This document shows positions 24,136 through 32,655 of a DNA stretch of 64,000 nt, in pieces. The stretch comes from Streptomyces sp. NBC_01255. GTDB taxonomy: Bacteria; Actinomycetota; Actinomycetes; Streptomycetales; Streptomycetaceae. Where the stretch lies: the NCBI RefSeq assembly GCF_036226445.1, contig NZ_CP108474.1, positions 1,984,001 to 2,048,000 of the forward strand, written 5' to 3'. A program made the translations under genes and the position numbers. Within the stretch, counting starts at the first letter, position 1; every line of letters begins with the position of its first letter. The notes beneath the pieces were generated by a model. The model was not told where the DNA came from. It ran no database searches and was given only the letters and a program-made list of their open reading frames with translations.

Positions 24136-25833
24136 ATGGCCGCCACCCCGGAAAACCCCACACCCGCCGCCGCCCGCCGCAAGACCGGGCGCCACCGTGG
24201 CGAGGGTCAGTGGGCCGTGGGGCACTTCACCCCGCTGAACGGCAATGAGCAGTTCAAGAAGGACGACGACGGTCTCAATGTGCGGACACGCATTGAGACG
24301 GTCTACTCGAAGCGCGGTTTCGACTCCATCGACCCCAACGACCTGCGCGGACGCATGCGCTGGTGGGGCCTCTACACCCAGCGCAAGCAGGGTCTGGACG
24401 GCACCAAGACGGGCGTTCTGGAGCCGGAGGAGCTGGACGACGAGTACTTCATGCTCCGGGTCCGCATCGACGGCGGCCGGCTGACCACGCAGCAGCTCCG
24501 GGTGATCGGCGAGATCTCCGAGGAGTTCGCGCGCGGCACGGCAGACATCACCGACCGGCAGAACGTCCAGTACCACTGGATCCGCATCGAGGACGTCCCC
24601 GAGATCTGGAACCGCCTGGAGGCGGTCGGCCTGTCGACCACCGAGGCCTGCGGCGACACCCCGCGTGTCGTCCTCGGCTCGCCGGTGGCCGGGATCGCCG
24701 AGGACGAGATCATCGACGGCACGCCCGCCATCGACGAGATCTACCGGCGGATCGTGGGCAACAAGGACTTCTCCAACCTGCCCCGCAAGTTCAAGTCCGC
24801 GATCTCCGGCTCGCCGCTGCTCGACGTGGCGCACGAGATCAACGACATCGCGTTCGTCGGCGTGCGTCACCCGGAGCACGGCCCCGGCTTCGACGTGTGG
24901 GTCGGCGGCGGTCTGTCCACCAACCCGAAGCTCGGCGTCCGGCTCGGCACCTGGGTCTCGCTCGACGAGGTCCCGGACGTGTACGAGGGCGTCATCTCGA
25001 TCTTCCGCGACTACGGCTACCGCCGGCTGCGCAACCGCGCCCGCCTGAAGTTCCTCGTCGCCGACTGGGGCCCGGAGAAGTTCCGCCAGGTCCTGGAGGA
25101 CGAGTACCTGAAGCGCAAGCTGTCGGACGGCCCCGCCCCGGAGCAGCCCGCCGGCCAGTGGCGTGACCACGTCGGTGTGCACCGGCAGAACGACGGCCGG
25201 TTCTACGTCGGTTTCGCGCCGCGCGTCGGCCGGGTCGACGGCGCCACCCTGACGAAGATCGCCGAGATCGCCGAGGCGCACGGTTCGGGCCGGGTCCGCA
25301 CGACCGCCGAGCAGAAGATGCTCGTCCTCGACGTCGAGGAGTCGCAGGTCGACGGGATCGTCTCCGCGCTGGAGTCGCTCGACCTGCGGGTCACCCCCTC
25401 GCCGTTCCGGCGCGGCACGATGGCCTGCACCGGCATCGAGTTCTGCAAGCTCGCCATCGTCGAGACGAAGGCCCGCGGCGCCTCGCTCATCGACGAACTG
25501 GAGCGCCGGGTCCCGGACTTCGACGAGCCGCTCACCATCAACATCAACGGCTGCCCGAACGCCTGCGCCCGCATCCAGGTCGCGGACATCGGCCTCAAGG
25601 GCCAGCTGGTCCTGGACGACGACGGCAACCGCGTCGAGGGCTACCAGGTGCACCTGGGCGGCGCGCTCGGCCTGGAGGCCGGCTTCGGCCGCAAGGTCCG
25701 CGGCCTCAAGGTCACCGCCGCCGAGCTCCCCGACTACGTGGAGCGGGTCCTCAAGCGCTTCCAGGCGGAGCGCGAGGACGGCGAGCGCTTCGCGACGTGG
25801 ACGGCCCGCGCCTCGGAGGAGTCCCTCTCATGA
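24136..25833 (+). CDS. sir: Ferredoxin-dependent sulfite/nitrite reductase family protein
   Basis: A 565-aa siroheme and [4Fe-4S] enzyme, predicted to reduce sulfite to sulfide with six electrons. Two ferredoxin-like halves are present; the cluster ligands are CTGIEFC (C-x5-C) and NGCPNAC (C-x3-C) in the second half. A basic segment GRMRWWGLYTQRKQG and TDRQNVQYHWIRIEDVP belong to the substrate and siroheme binding core. The sulfur operon context and the cysteine leader favour sulfite over nitrite. ATG 24136 follows GAAGGAC. Its stop overlaps the next start (ATGA). Confidence 0.93.
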   Translation: MAATPENPTPAAARRKTGRHRGEGQWAVGHFTPLNGNEQFKKDDDGLNVRTRIETVYSKRGFDSIDPNDLRGRMRWWGLYTQRKQGLDGTKTGVLEPEELDDEYFMLRVRIDGGRLTTQQLRVIGEISEEFARGTADITDRQNVQYHWIRIEDVPEIWNRLEAVGLSTTEACGDTPRVVLGSPVAGIAEDEIIDGTPAIDEIYRRIVGNKDFSNLPRKFKSAISGSPLLDVAHEINDIAFVGVRHPEHGPGFDVWVGGGLSTNPKLGVRLGTWVSLDEVPDVYEGVISIFRDYGYRRLRNRARLKFLVADWGPEKFRQVLEDEYLKRKLSDGPAPEQPAGQWRDHVGVHRQNDGRFYVGFAPRVGRVDGATLTKIAEIAEAHGSGRVRTTAEQKMLVLDVEESQVDGIVSALESLDLRVTPSPFRRGTMACTGIEFCKLAIVETKARGASLIDELERRVPDFDEPLTININGCPNACARIQVADIGLKGQLVLDDDGNRVEGYQVHLGGALGLEAGFGRKVRGLKVTAAELPDYVERVLKRFQAEREDGERFATWTARASEESLS

Positions 25834-26009
25834 GCGAGCGCGCCGCACCGTTCCACTGCCCCTACTGCGGGGACGAGGACCTGCGTCCGAACGAGCAGGG
25901 TCACGGCGCCTGGGAATGCGCCACGTGCAGCCGAGCCTTCCAGTTGAAGTTCCTGGGGCTGCTCGCCTCGGGCACTTCGGGCAACACCGCTGGAAGGGAA
26001 GAGATATGA
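25830..26009 (+). CDS. Small zinc-ribbon protein in the sulfur operon
   Basis: A 59-aa protein with two CxxC knuckles (FHCPYCGDED and WECATCSRAFQLKFLG), a likely zinc ribbon. It overlaps the genes on both sides by ATGA, so it is locked into translation between the sulfite reductase and CysH. That position suggests a real role, perhaps as a small electron-transfer, metal-handling or regulatory partner of one of the two iron-sulfur reductases. I know no established function for it. Confidence 0.8.
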   Translation: MSERAAPFHCPYCGDEDLRPNEQGHGAWECATCSRAFQLKFLGLLASGTSGNTAGREEI

Positions 26010-26737
26010 CGGCCAATCACACGGCATACAGCCAGATCGAGCAGGACGCCACCGCGGCCGACCTCAAGGCACTCGCCGAGCAGGCCGGCCGCGACCTGGA
26101 GGACGCCTCGCCGCTGGAGATCCTCCGGTGGGCCGTGGACACCTTCGGCGCGCGCTTCTGCGTCACGTCCTCCATGGAGGACGCGGTCGTCGCGCACCTC
26201 GCCTCGCGGGTCCGGCCCGGCGTGGACGTCGTCTTCCTCGACACGGGCTACCACTTCGAGGAGACCATCGGGACGCGGGACGCCGTCGACGCCGTCATGG
26301 ACGTCAACGTCATCACCCTGACGCCCCGCCAGACCGTGGCCGAGCAGGACGCCGAATACGGCGCGAAGCTGCACGACCGCGACCCCGACCTGTGCTGCGC
26401 GCTGCGCAAGGTCAAGCCGCTGGAGGAGGGCCTGACCGCGTACAGCGCGTGGGCCACCGGCCTGCGCCGCGACGAGTCCCCGACCCGGGCGAACACCCCG
26501 GTCGTCGGCTGGGACGAGAAGCGGCAGAAGATCAAGGTCTCCCCCATCGCCCGCTGGACGCAGGACGACGTCGACGCGTACGTCATGGAGCACGGTGTCC
26601 TCACCAACCCGCTCCTGATGGACGGTTACGCCTCCGTCGGCTGCGCCCCCTGCACCCGCCGCGTCCTGGAGGGCGAGGACGCCCGCGCCGGACGCTGGGC
26701 GGGCCGCGCGAAGACCGAGTGCGGGCTGCACGGCTGA
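26006..26737 (+). CDS. cysH: Phosphoadenylyl/adenylyl-sulfate reductase
   Basis: A 243-aa reductase converting activated sulfate to sulfite. The PP-loop fold is seen in SSMEDAVVAHL and VVFLDTGYHFEET. Cys-Cys near 131-132 (DLCCALRKVKPL) and C-x2-C near 212-215 (GCAPCTRR) form the [4Fe-4S] ligand set typical of APS-using enzymes. The C-terminal KTECGLHG carries the catalytic cysteine. By family rules the substrate would be APS, although APS kinase is encoded next door. Confidence 0.93.
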   Translation: MTANHTAYSQIEQDATAADLKALAEQAGRDLEDASPLEILRWAVDTFGARFCVTSSMEDAVVAHLASRVRPGVDVVFLDTGYHFEETIGTRDAVDAVMDVNVITLTPRQTVAEQDAEYGAKLHDRDPDLCCALRKVKPLEEGLTAYSAWATGLRRDESPTRANTPVVGWDEKRQKIKVSPIARWTQDDVDAYVMEHGVLTNPLLMDGYASVGCAPCTRRVLEGEDARAGRWAGRAKTECGLHG

Positions 26738-26781
26738 TGACCCCCACCCCTCAGACCTCCCACACCTCCCAGGAGACCCAC

Positions 26782-27315
26782 GTGACCGGTGCCACCATCT
26801 GGCTCACCGGCCTGCCGAGCGCCGGAAAGACCACCATCGCGTACGAGCTGGCCGGCCGCCTCCGCGCGGAAGGCCACCGCGTCGAGATCCTCGACGGCGA
26901 CGAGATCCGCGAGTTCCTCTCCGCGGGCCTCGGCTTCACCCGCGAGGACCGGCACACCAACGTGCAGCGCATCGGCTTCGTCGCCGAACTGCTCGCCTCG
27001 CACGGCGTGCAGGTCCTGGTACCGGTCATCGCCCCGTACGCCGACAGCCGCGAGGCGGTCCGCAAGCGCCACGCGGCCGAAGGCACCGCCTTCGTCGAGG
27101 TGCACGTGGCCACCCCCGTCGAGGTCTGCTCGGTCCGCGACGTCAAGGGCCTCTACGCCAAGCAGGCCGCCGGCGAGATCAGCGGCCTGACCGGCGTCGA
27201 CGACCCGTACGAGGCCCCCGAGACGCCCGATCTCCGGATCGAGTCCCAGAACCAGACCGTGCAGGAGTCCGCGGCGCAGCTCCACGCGCTGCTCACCGAG
27301 AGGGGTCTGCTGTGA
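26782..27315 (+). CDS. cysC: Adenylylsulfate kinase
   Basis: APS kinase, forming PAPS. The 177-aa version starts at GTG 26782, chosen because AGGAGA lies eight bases upstream and homology begins at GATIWLTGLPSAGKTT (Walker A). ATG 26737 overlaps the cysH stop and would add 15 unconserved residues. Other family marks are ILDGDEIREFLSAGLGFTRE, VLVPVIAPYADSRE and VKGLYAKQAAGEI. The stop overlaps cysD (GTGA). Confidence 0.92.
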   Translation: MTGATIWLTGLPSAGKTTIAYELAGRLRAEGHRVEILDGDEIREFLSAGLGFTREDRHTNVQRIGFVAELLASHGVQVLVPVIAPYADSREAVRKRHAAEGTAFVEVHVATPVEVCSVRDVKGLYAKQAAGEISGLTGVDDPYEAPETPDLRIESQNQTVQESAAQLHALLTERGLL

Positions 27316-28247
27316 CCACCGTCGTCAACGTCCACGAGGCGACCGACAGCCCGTTCGCGCTGTCGCACCTCGACTCCCTGGAGTCGGAGGCCGTCCACAT
27401 CTTCCGTGAGGTGGCGGGCGAGTTCGAGCGGCCGGTGATCCTCTTCTCCGGCGGCAAGGACTCCATCGTCATGCTGCACCTGGCGCTGAAGGCCTTCGCC
27501 CCGGCGCCGGTCCCCTTCACGCTGCTGCACGTCGACACCGGGCACAACTTCCCCGAGGTCCTCGAGTACCGCGACCGCGTCGTCGCCGAGCACGGGCTGC
27601 GGCTGCACGTCGCCTCCGTGCAGGAGTACATCGACGCGGGCAAGCTGCGCGAGCGCCCGGACGGCACCCGCAACCCGCTGCAGACCGTCCCGCTGACCGA
27701 GGCGATCCAGCAGCACCGCTTCGACGCGGTCTTCGGCGGCGGCCGCCGCGACGAGGAGAAGGCCCGCGCCAAGGAGCGGGTGTTCTCGCTGCGCGACGAG
27801 TTCTCCCAGTGGGACCCGCGCCGCCAGCGCCCCGAGCTGTGGCAGCTCTACAACGGCCGCCACGCGCCCGGCGAGCACGTCCGCGTCTTCCCGCTCTCCA
27901 ACTGGACCGAGCTGGACGTGTGGCAGTACATCGCCCGCGAGGGCATCGAGCTGCCGGAGATCTACTTCGCTCACGAGCGTGAGGTCTTCGCGCGCAGCGG
28001 CATGTGGCTGACCGCCGGCGAGTGGGGCGGCCCGAAGGACACCGAGACGGTCGAGACGCGGCTCATCCGCTACCGCACCGTCGGTGACATGTCCTGCACC
28101 GGTGCCGTCGACTCCGACGCCACCACGCTCGACGCCGTCATCGCCGAGATCGCCGCCTCCCGCCTCACCGAGCGGGGCGCGACCCGCGCCGACGACAAGA
28201 TGTCCGAGGCCGCGATGGAAGACCGCAAGCGCGAAGGGTACTTCTAG
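27312..28247 (+). CDS. cysD: Sulfate adenylyltransferase subunit 2
   Basis: The 311-aa catalytic subunit that makes APS from sulfate and ATP. The PP-loop SGGKDSIVMLHLALKAF near residue 45, HVDTGHNFPEVLEYRD, FGGGRRDEEKARAKER and the C-terminal SDATTLDAVIAEIAASRLTE are all typical of CysD. Its GTG overlaps the cysC stop. CysN follows after two bases, so the heterodimer is made from adjacent cistrons. Confidence 0.95.
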   Translation: MTTVVNVHEATDSPFALSHLDSLESEAVHIFREVAGEFERPVILFSGGKDSIVMLHLALKAFAPAPVPFTLLHVDTGHNFPEVLEYRDRVVAEHGLRLHVASVQEYIDAGKLRERPDGTRNPLQTVPLTEAIQQHRFDAVFGGGRRDEEKARAKERVFSLRDEFSQWDPRRQRPELWQLYNGRHAPGEHVRVFPLSNWTELDVWQYIAREGIELPEIYFAHEREVFARSGMWLTAGEWGGPKDTETVETRLIRYRTVGDMSCTGAVDSDATTLDAVIAEIAASRLTERGATRADDKMSEAAMEDRKREGYF

Positions 28248-28249
28248 CC

Positions 28250-29599
28250 ATGACGAGCACGACCGAGCAGTTCGCCGAGTTCGCCGACGTCTCGGCGACC
28301 ACCCTGCTGCGCTTCGCCACCGCCGGCTCCGTCGACGACGGCAAGTCGACGTTGGTGGGCCGCCTGCTGCACGACTCCAAGTCGGTCCTCACCGACCAGC
28401 TGGAGGCCGTCGAGGCCGCGTCCCTCAAGCGCGGTCAGGAGGCGCCCGACCTGGCGCTCCTCACCGACGGTCTGCGGGCCGAGCGCGAGCAGGGCATCAC
28501 GATCGACGTGGCCTACCGCTACTTCGCCACCGCCCGCCGCCGCTTCATCCTCGCCGACACCCCCGGCCACGTGCAGTACACCCGGAACATGGTCACCGGC
28601 GCCTCCACCGCCGAGCTGGCCGTCGTCCTGGTCGACGCCCGCAACGGCGTGGTCGAGCAGACCCGCCGGCACGCCGCCGTCGCCGCGCTGCTCCGCGTCC
28701 CGCACGTGGTCCTGGCCGTGAACAAGATGGACCTGGTCGACTACCAGGAGCCCGTCTTCGCCGCGATCGCCGAGGAGTTCACGACGTACGCCTCCGAGCT
28801 GGGCGTCCCGGAGATCACCGCGATCCCCATCTCGGCGCTCGCCGGCGACAACGTCGTGGAGCCGTCCGCGAACATGGACTGGTACGGCGGCCCGACGGTC
28901 CTGGAGCACCTGGAGACCGTCCCGGTCAGCCACGACCTGACGGGCTGCCACGCGCGCTTCCCGGTCCAGTACGTGATCCGCCCGCAGACCGCCGAGCACC
29001 CGGACTACCGGGGCTACGCCGGTCAGATCGCGGCCGGTGCCTTCCGTGTCGGCGAGCAGATCACCGTCCTGCCGTCGGGGAAGACCTCCACGATCAGCGG
29101 GATCGACGCGCTCGGCGAATCCGTGGACATCGCCTGGGCCCCGCAGTCGGTCACGATCCGGCTCGCCGACGACATCGACATCTCGCGCGGCGACCTGCTC
29201 GCCCCGGTCGGTGACGCCCCGGCGACCAGCCAGGACGTCGAGGCGACGGTCTGCCACGTGGCCGACCAGCCGCTCGCCGTCGGCCAGCGGGTGCTGCTCA
29301 AGCACACGACCCGCACGGTCAAGGCGATCGTCAAGGAGATCCCCTCGCGGCTGACGCTGGACGATCTCTCCCAGCACCCGAACCCCGGGCAGCTGGTCGC
29401 CAACGACATCGGCCGGGTCGTCGTGCGCACGGCGGAGCCGCTCGCGCTCGACGCGTACGCGGACTCGCGCCGCACCGGTTCCTTCCTGCTGATCGACCCG
29501 GCGGACGGCACCACGCTCGCGGCGGGCATGGCGGGCGAGTCCTTCGCCACCACCAAGGCCGTCGCGGTCGTCGAGGACGAGGAGGGGTGGGACTTCTGA
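28250..29599 (+). CDS. cysN: Sulfate adenylyltransferase subunit 1 (GTPase)
   Basis: The 449-aa GTPase subunit that drives APS synthesis. It has the EF-Tu-like GTPase motifs TAGSVDDGKSTLVGRL (G1), GITIDVAYRYF (G2), DTPGHVQYTRNM (G3) and NKMDLVDY (G4), followed by two beta-barrel domains. It lacks the fused APS kinase seen in some CysNC proteins, in line with the separate cysC here. Confidence 0.95.
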   Translation: MTSTTEQFAEFADVSATTLLRFATAGSVDDGKSTLVGRLLHDSKSVLTDQLEAVEAASLKRGQEAPDLALLTDGLRAEREQGITIDVAYRYFATARRRFILADTPGHVQYTRNMVTGASTAELAVVLVDARNGVVEQTRRHAAVAALLRVPHVVLAVNKMDLVDYQEPVFAAIAEEFTTYASELGVPEITAIPISALAGDNVVEPSANMDWYGGPTVLEHLETVPVSHDLTGCHARFPVQYVIRPQTAEHPDYRGYAGQIAAGAFRVGEQITVLPSGKTSTISGIDALGESVDIAWAPQSVTIRLADDIDISRGDLLAPVGDAPATSQDVEATVCHVADQPLAVGQRVLLKHTTRTVKAIVKEIPSRLTLDDLSQHPNPGQLVANDIGRVVVRTAEPLALDAYADSRRTGSFLLIDPADGTTLAAGMAGESFATTKAVAVVEDEEGWDF

Positions 29600-29687
29600 T
29601 GTTCCAGGACATCTACGCCACCTTCGCCAAAGAGGGTGGCCGCGTGGGCGGCGGCACCCTCGGCACGGGCCAGGGAGGCGTTGCGCG

Positions 29688-29762
29688 ATGTTGCGCGCCG
29701 ACCTCCACGCACCGCGCGAGCGGTGCGACGCGGCTCCACCTTCTCCACCCCGAACGACATAA
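29688..29762 (+). CDS. Possible short leader ORF before the sulfonate transporter genes
   Basis: A 24-codon frame (MLRADLHAPRERCDAAPP and onward) with a GGGAGG site nine bases before the ATG, ending 43 bp before the substrate-binding protein gene. It has one Cys codon but lacks the SRRHVDL motif of the known leaders. Position and initiation signal are suggestive, nothing more. Confidence 0.3.
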   Translation: MLRADLHAPRERCDAAPPSPPRTT

Positions 29763-29804
29763 ACGCAGACTTCGCAGAAGTTGACACCGAGGGGACCACT
29801 TCCC

Positions 29805-30914
29805 GTGCCTGCCACCACCCGTACCACCCTGCGCCGCAGCCTCACCGCCGCCACCGTCCTGCCGCTGCTGATCGGCGCACTCGCCTCCTGCGGCTACGGC
29901 TCCGACGCCAAGAACGACGAGAAGAAGGTGGCCGCCGAGGGCGCGAAGCTCTCCGCCGACACCGTACGGCTCGGGTACTTCCCCAACCTCACGCACGCCA
30001 CCGCGCTCGTCGGTGACCAGGAGGGCCTCCTCCAGAAGGAGTTGGGCGGCACGAAGCTGGTGTCCACCACCTTCAACGCCGGTCCGTCCGAGATCGAGGC
30101 GCTGAACGCCGACTCGATCGACATCGGCTTCATCGGCCCCTCGCCGTCGATCAACGGCTACGCCAAGAGCAAGGGTGCCAACCTCCGCATCATCAGCGGT
30201 TCGGCCTCCGGCGGCGTGAAGCTCGTGGTGAACCCGGCGAAGATCAAGACCCTGGACGACCTCAAGGGCAAGAAGATCGCCACGCCGCAGAAGGGCAACA
30301 CGCAGGACGTCGCCTTCCTCAACTGGATCGCGGAGAAGGGCTGGAAGGTCGACTCCGCCAGCGGCAAGGGCGACGTCTCGGTCGTGCGCACGGACAACAA
30401 GACGACGCCGAACGCCTACAAGTCGGGCTCGATCGACGGCGCCTGGGTGCCGGAGCCTACCGCTTCCAAGCTCGTCAGCGACGGGGCGAAGGTCCTCCTC
30501 GACGAGTCCGACCTGTGGCCGGACAAGAAGTTCGTCATCACGAACATCATCGTGTCGCAGAAGTTCCTCAAGGCCCACCCGGACGTCGTCGAGGCCTTCC
30601 TCCGCGGCGCGGTGAAGACCAACGAGTGGATCAACGCCAACCCGGACAAGGCGAAGGCCTCGGCCAACGCCAAGCTGAAGGACCTCTCGGGCAAGGCGCT
30701 GGGCGCGAAGGTGATCGACGCCGCGTGGCCGTCCATCCAGTTCACCAACGACCCGCTGGCGGCCACGCTCCAGTCCCAGGCCGACCACGCGGTGAAGGCC
30801 GGTCTCCTGGAGAAGCCCGAGCTCGCCGGCATCTACGACCTGAAGCCGCTCAACAAGGTCCTGAAGGCCGCGGGTCAGCCCGAGGTCGCCGACGCCGGTC
30901 TCGGCGTCAAGTAA
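29805..30914 (+). CDS. ssuA: Sulfonate-type ABC transporter substrate-binding lipoprotein
   Basis: A 369-aa binding protein. A signal with twin-basic start leads to a lipobox LASC (Cys near 29). The mature domain (VRLGYFPNLTHATALVGDQEG, GPSEIEALNADSIDIGFIG, WVPEPTASKLVSDG) belongs to the SsuA/TauA/NMT1-like group. GTG 29805 is chosen for the GAGGGG site upstream; TTG 29781 would add eight residues. Substrate assignment to sulfonates or other organosulfur compounds rests on the operon. Confidence 0.85.
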   Translation: MPATTRTTLRRSLTAATVLPLLIGALASCGYGSDAKNDEKKVAAEGAKLSADTVRLGYFPNLTHATALVGDQEGLLQKELGGTKLVSTTFNAGPSEIEALNADSIDIGFIGPSPSINGYAKSKGANLRIISGSASGGVKLVVNPAKIKTLDDLKGKKIATPQKGNTQDVAFLNWIAEKGWKVDSASGKGDVSVVRTDNKTTPNAYKSGSIDGAWVPEPTASKLVSDGAKVLLDESDLWPDKKFVITNIIVSQKFLKAHPDVVEAFLRGAVKTNEWINANPDKAKASANAKLKDLSGKALGAKVIDAAWPSIQFTNDPLAATLQSQADHAVKAGLLEKPELAGIYDLKPLNKVLKAAGQPEVADAGLGVK

Positions 30915-30972
30915 CCAGGCGTCAGACACCAGTGCAGCAGCCCGAGTTCAGCTTCACCAGGAGGTGACGACC

Positions 30973-31767
30973 ATGGCCACGACCGCGACGCTCGCCAAGG
31001 CCGAGGACCGTGCGGCGGTGACCCATGCCGCCCGTATCGAGCATGTCTCCAAGTCCTTCGGCGGACCCGCCGGCGGACAGCTCGTCCTCGACGACATCTC
31101 GCTCGACGTCGCCCCCGGCGAGTTCGTCACCCTCCTGGGCGCCTCGGGCTGCGGCAAGTCCACGCTGCTCAACCTGGTCGCCGGGCTCGACCGGCCGTCC
31201 GCGGGGTCCATCGAGACCCCCGGCGGCCGGCCGGCCCTGATGTTCCAGGAGCACGCTCTCTTCCCGTGGCTCACCGCGGGCAAGAACATCGAACTGGCCC
31301 TGCGGCTGCGCGGGGTGCCCAAGACCGAGCGGCGCCCGGAGGCCGAGCGGCTGCTCGACCTCGTCCGCCTCGGCGGCTCGTACGGCAAGCGGGTCCACGA
31401 GCTGTCCGGCGGCATGCGTCAGCGGGTCGCACTGGCTCGCGCGCTCGCCCAGGACAGCGACCTGCTCCTCATGGACGAGCCGTTCGCCGCGCTCGACGCC
31501 ATCACCCGGGACGTGCTGCACGACGAGCTGACCCGGATCTGGCGGGAGACGAACGTGTCGGTGCTCTTCGTCACCCACAACGTCCGCGAGGCCGTGCGGC
31601 TGGCCGAGCGCGTCGTCCTCCTCTCGTCCCGGCCGGGGCGGATCGCCCACGAGTGGACGATCGACATTCCTCAGCCGCGCCGCATCGAGGACTCCGACGT
31701 CGCGGAGCTGTCCCTCGAGATCACCGAGCACCTGCGTGGGGAGATCCGCCGTCATGGCCAGCACTGA
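30973..31767 (+). CDS. ssuB: Sulfonate-type ABC transporter ATP-binding protein
   Basis: A 264-aa ATPase with Walker A GASGCGKSTL, signature LSGGMRQRVALARAL, Walker B LLLMDEPFAALD and the switch His in FVTHNVREAV. ATG 30973 follows AGGAGG with ideal spacing; the GTG at 30964 lies inside that site. It overlaps the permease gene by 14 bp. Confidence 0.92.
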   Translation: MATTATLAKAEDRAAVTHAARIEHVSKSFGGPAGGQLVLDDISLDVAPGEFVTLLGASGCGKSTLLNLVAGLDRPSAGSIETPGGRPALMFQEHALFPWLTAGKNIELALRLRGVPKTERRPEAERLLDLVRLGGSYGKRVHELSGGMRQRVALARALAQDSDLLLMDEPFAALDAITRDVLHDELTRIWRETNVSVLFVTHNVREAVRLAERVVLLSSRPGRIAHEWTIDIPQPRRIEDSDVAELSLEITEHLRGEIRRHGQH

Positions 31768-32647
31768 AACCAGCCCGAAGGCCCAGAGGGCCGACGATCT
31801 CGCCGGCCTGGAAGCCGGTCTGGACGCGCTGGACAGCGTGCAGATCCGGCGGACCCCTTTCCGCGAGGTCCTCCTCAAGAAGGTGTTCCCGCCGCTCCTC
31901 GCGGTCGCGCTGGTCCTGGTGGTCTGGCAGCTCCTCGTGTGGGGGAAGGTCACCGACGAGTACAAACTCCCCGCCCCGTCCGCGGTGTGGGACAGCCTGA
32001 CCACCATGTGGCTGGAGGGCACGCTCCTCGAAGTCCTCTGGACGAGCGTCTCCCGGGCACTGCTCGGCTTCCTGCTGGCGCTCGCGATCGGCACCCCGCT
32101 GGGTCTGCTGGTGTCGCGCGTGTCGTTCGTGCGCGCGGCGATCGGTCCGATCCTTTCGGGTCTCCAGTCGCTGCCCTCGGTGGCCTGGGTGGCGCCGGCG
32201 GTCCTCTGGCTCGGTCTGAACGACAGCATGATGTACACGGTGATCCTGCTGGGCGCCGTCCCGTCGATCGCCAACGGTCTCGTGTCCGGCGTCGACCAGG
32301 TCCCGCCGCTCTATCTGCGGGCCGGGAAGACGCTCGGCGCGACGGGCCTCAAGGGCGCCTGGTACATCGTGATGCCGGCCGCGCTGCCCGGCTATCTCGC
32401 CGGACTCAAGCAGGGCTGGGCGTTCTCCTGGCGTTCGCTGATGGCCGCGGAGATCATCGCCTCCTCCCCCGAGCTGGGCCTCGGTCTCGGCCAGCTCCTG
32501 GAGAACGGCCGCAACGACTTCGACATGCCGGGGATCTTCCTGGCGATCATCCTGATCCTCGTCGTCGGCGTCGCCATCGACCTGCTGCTCTTCAGCCCGC
32601 TGGAGCGTGCGGTGCTGCGCCGCCGCGGCCTGCTCACGAAGGGCTGA
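31754..32647 (+). CDS. ssuC: Sulfonate-type ABC transporter permease
   Basis: A 297-aa permease with about six membrane helices and the BPD inner-membrane signature (EAA loop region GKTLGATGLKGAWYIVMPAALPGYLAGLKQGW). The N-terminal 40 residues are cytoplasmic and charged. It completes the importer with the preceding binding protein and ATPase; the chelatase gene follows 8 bp downstream. Confidence 0.92.
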   Translation: MASTETSPKAQRADDLAGLEAGLDALDSVQIRRTPFREVLLKKVFPPLLAVALVLVVWQLLVWGKVTDEYKLPAPSAVWDSLTTMWLEGTLLEVLWTSVSRALLGFLLALAIGTPLGLLVSRVSFVRAAIGPILSGLQSLPSVAWVAPAVLWLGLNDSMMYTVILLGAVPSIANGLVSGVDQVPPLYLRAGKTLGATGLKGAWYIVMPAALPGYLAGLKQGWAFSWRSLMAAEIIASSPELGLGLGQLLENGRNDFDMPGIFLAIILILVVGVAIDLLLFSPLERAVLRRRGLLTKG

Positions 32648-32655
32648 GCCACACC

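Noticed and set aside
29599..29784. A 61-codon frame whose ATG overlaps the cysN stop (TGATG)
   Set aside because: Only the first dozen residues look protein-like; the rest is Arg/His-rich and it overlaps the better-initiated short ORF at 29688. Kept as a possibility, not as a gene.
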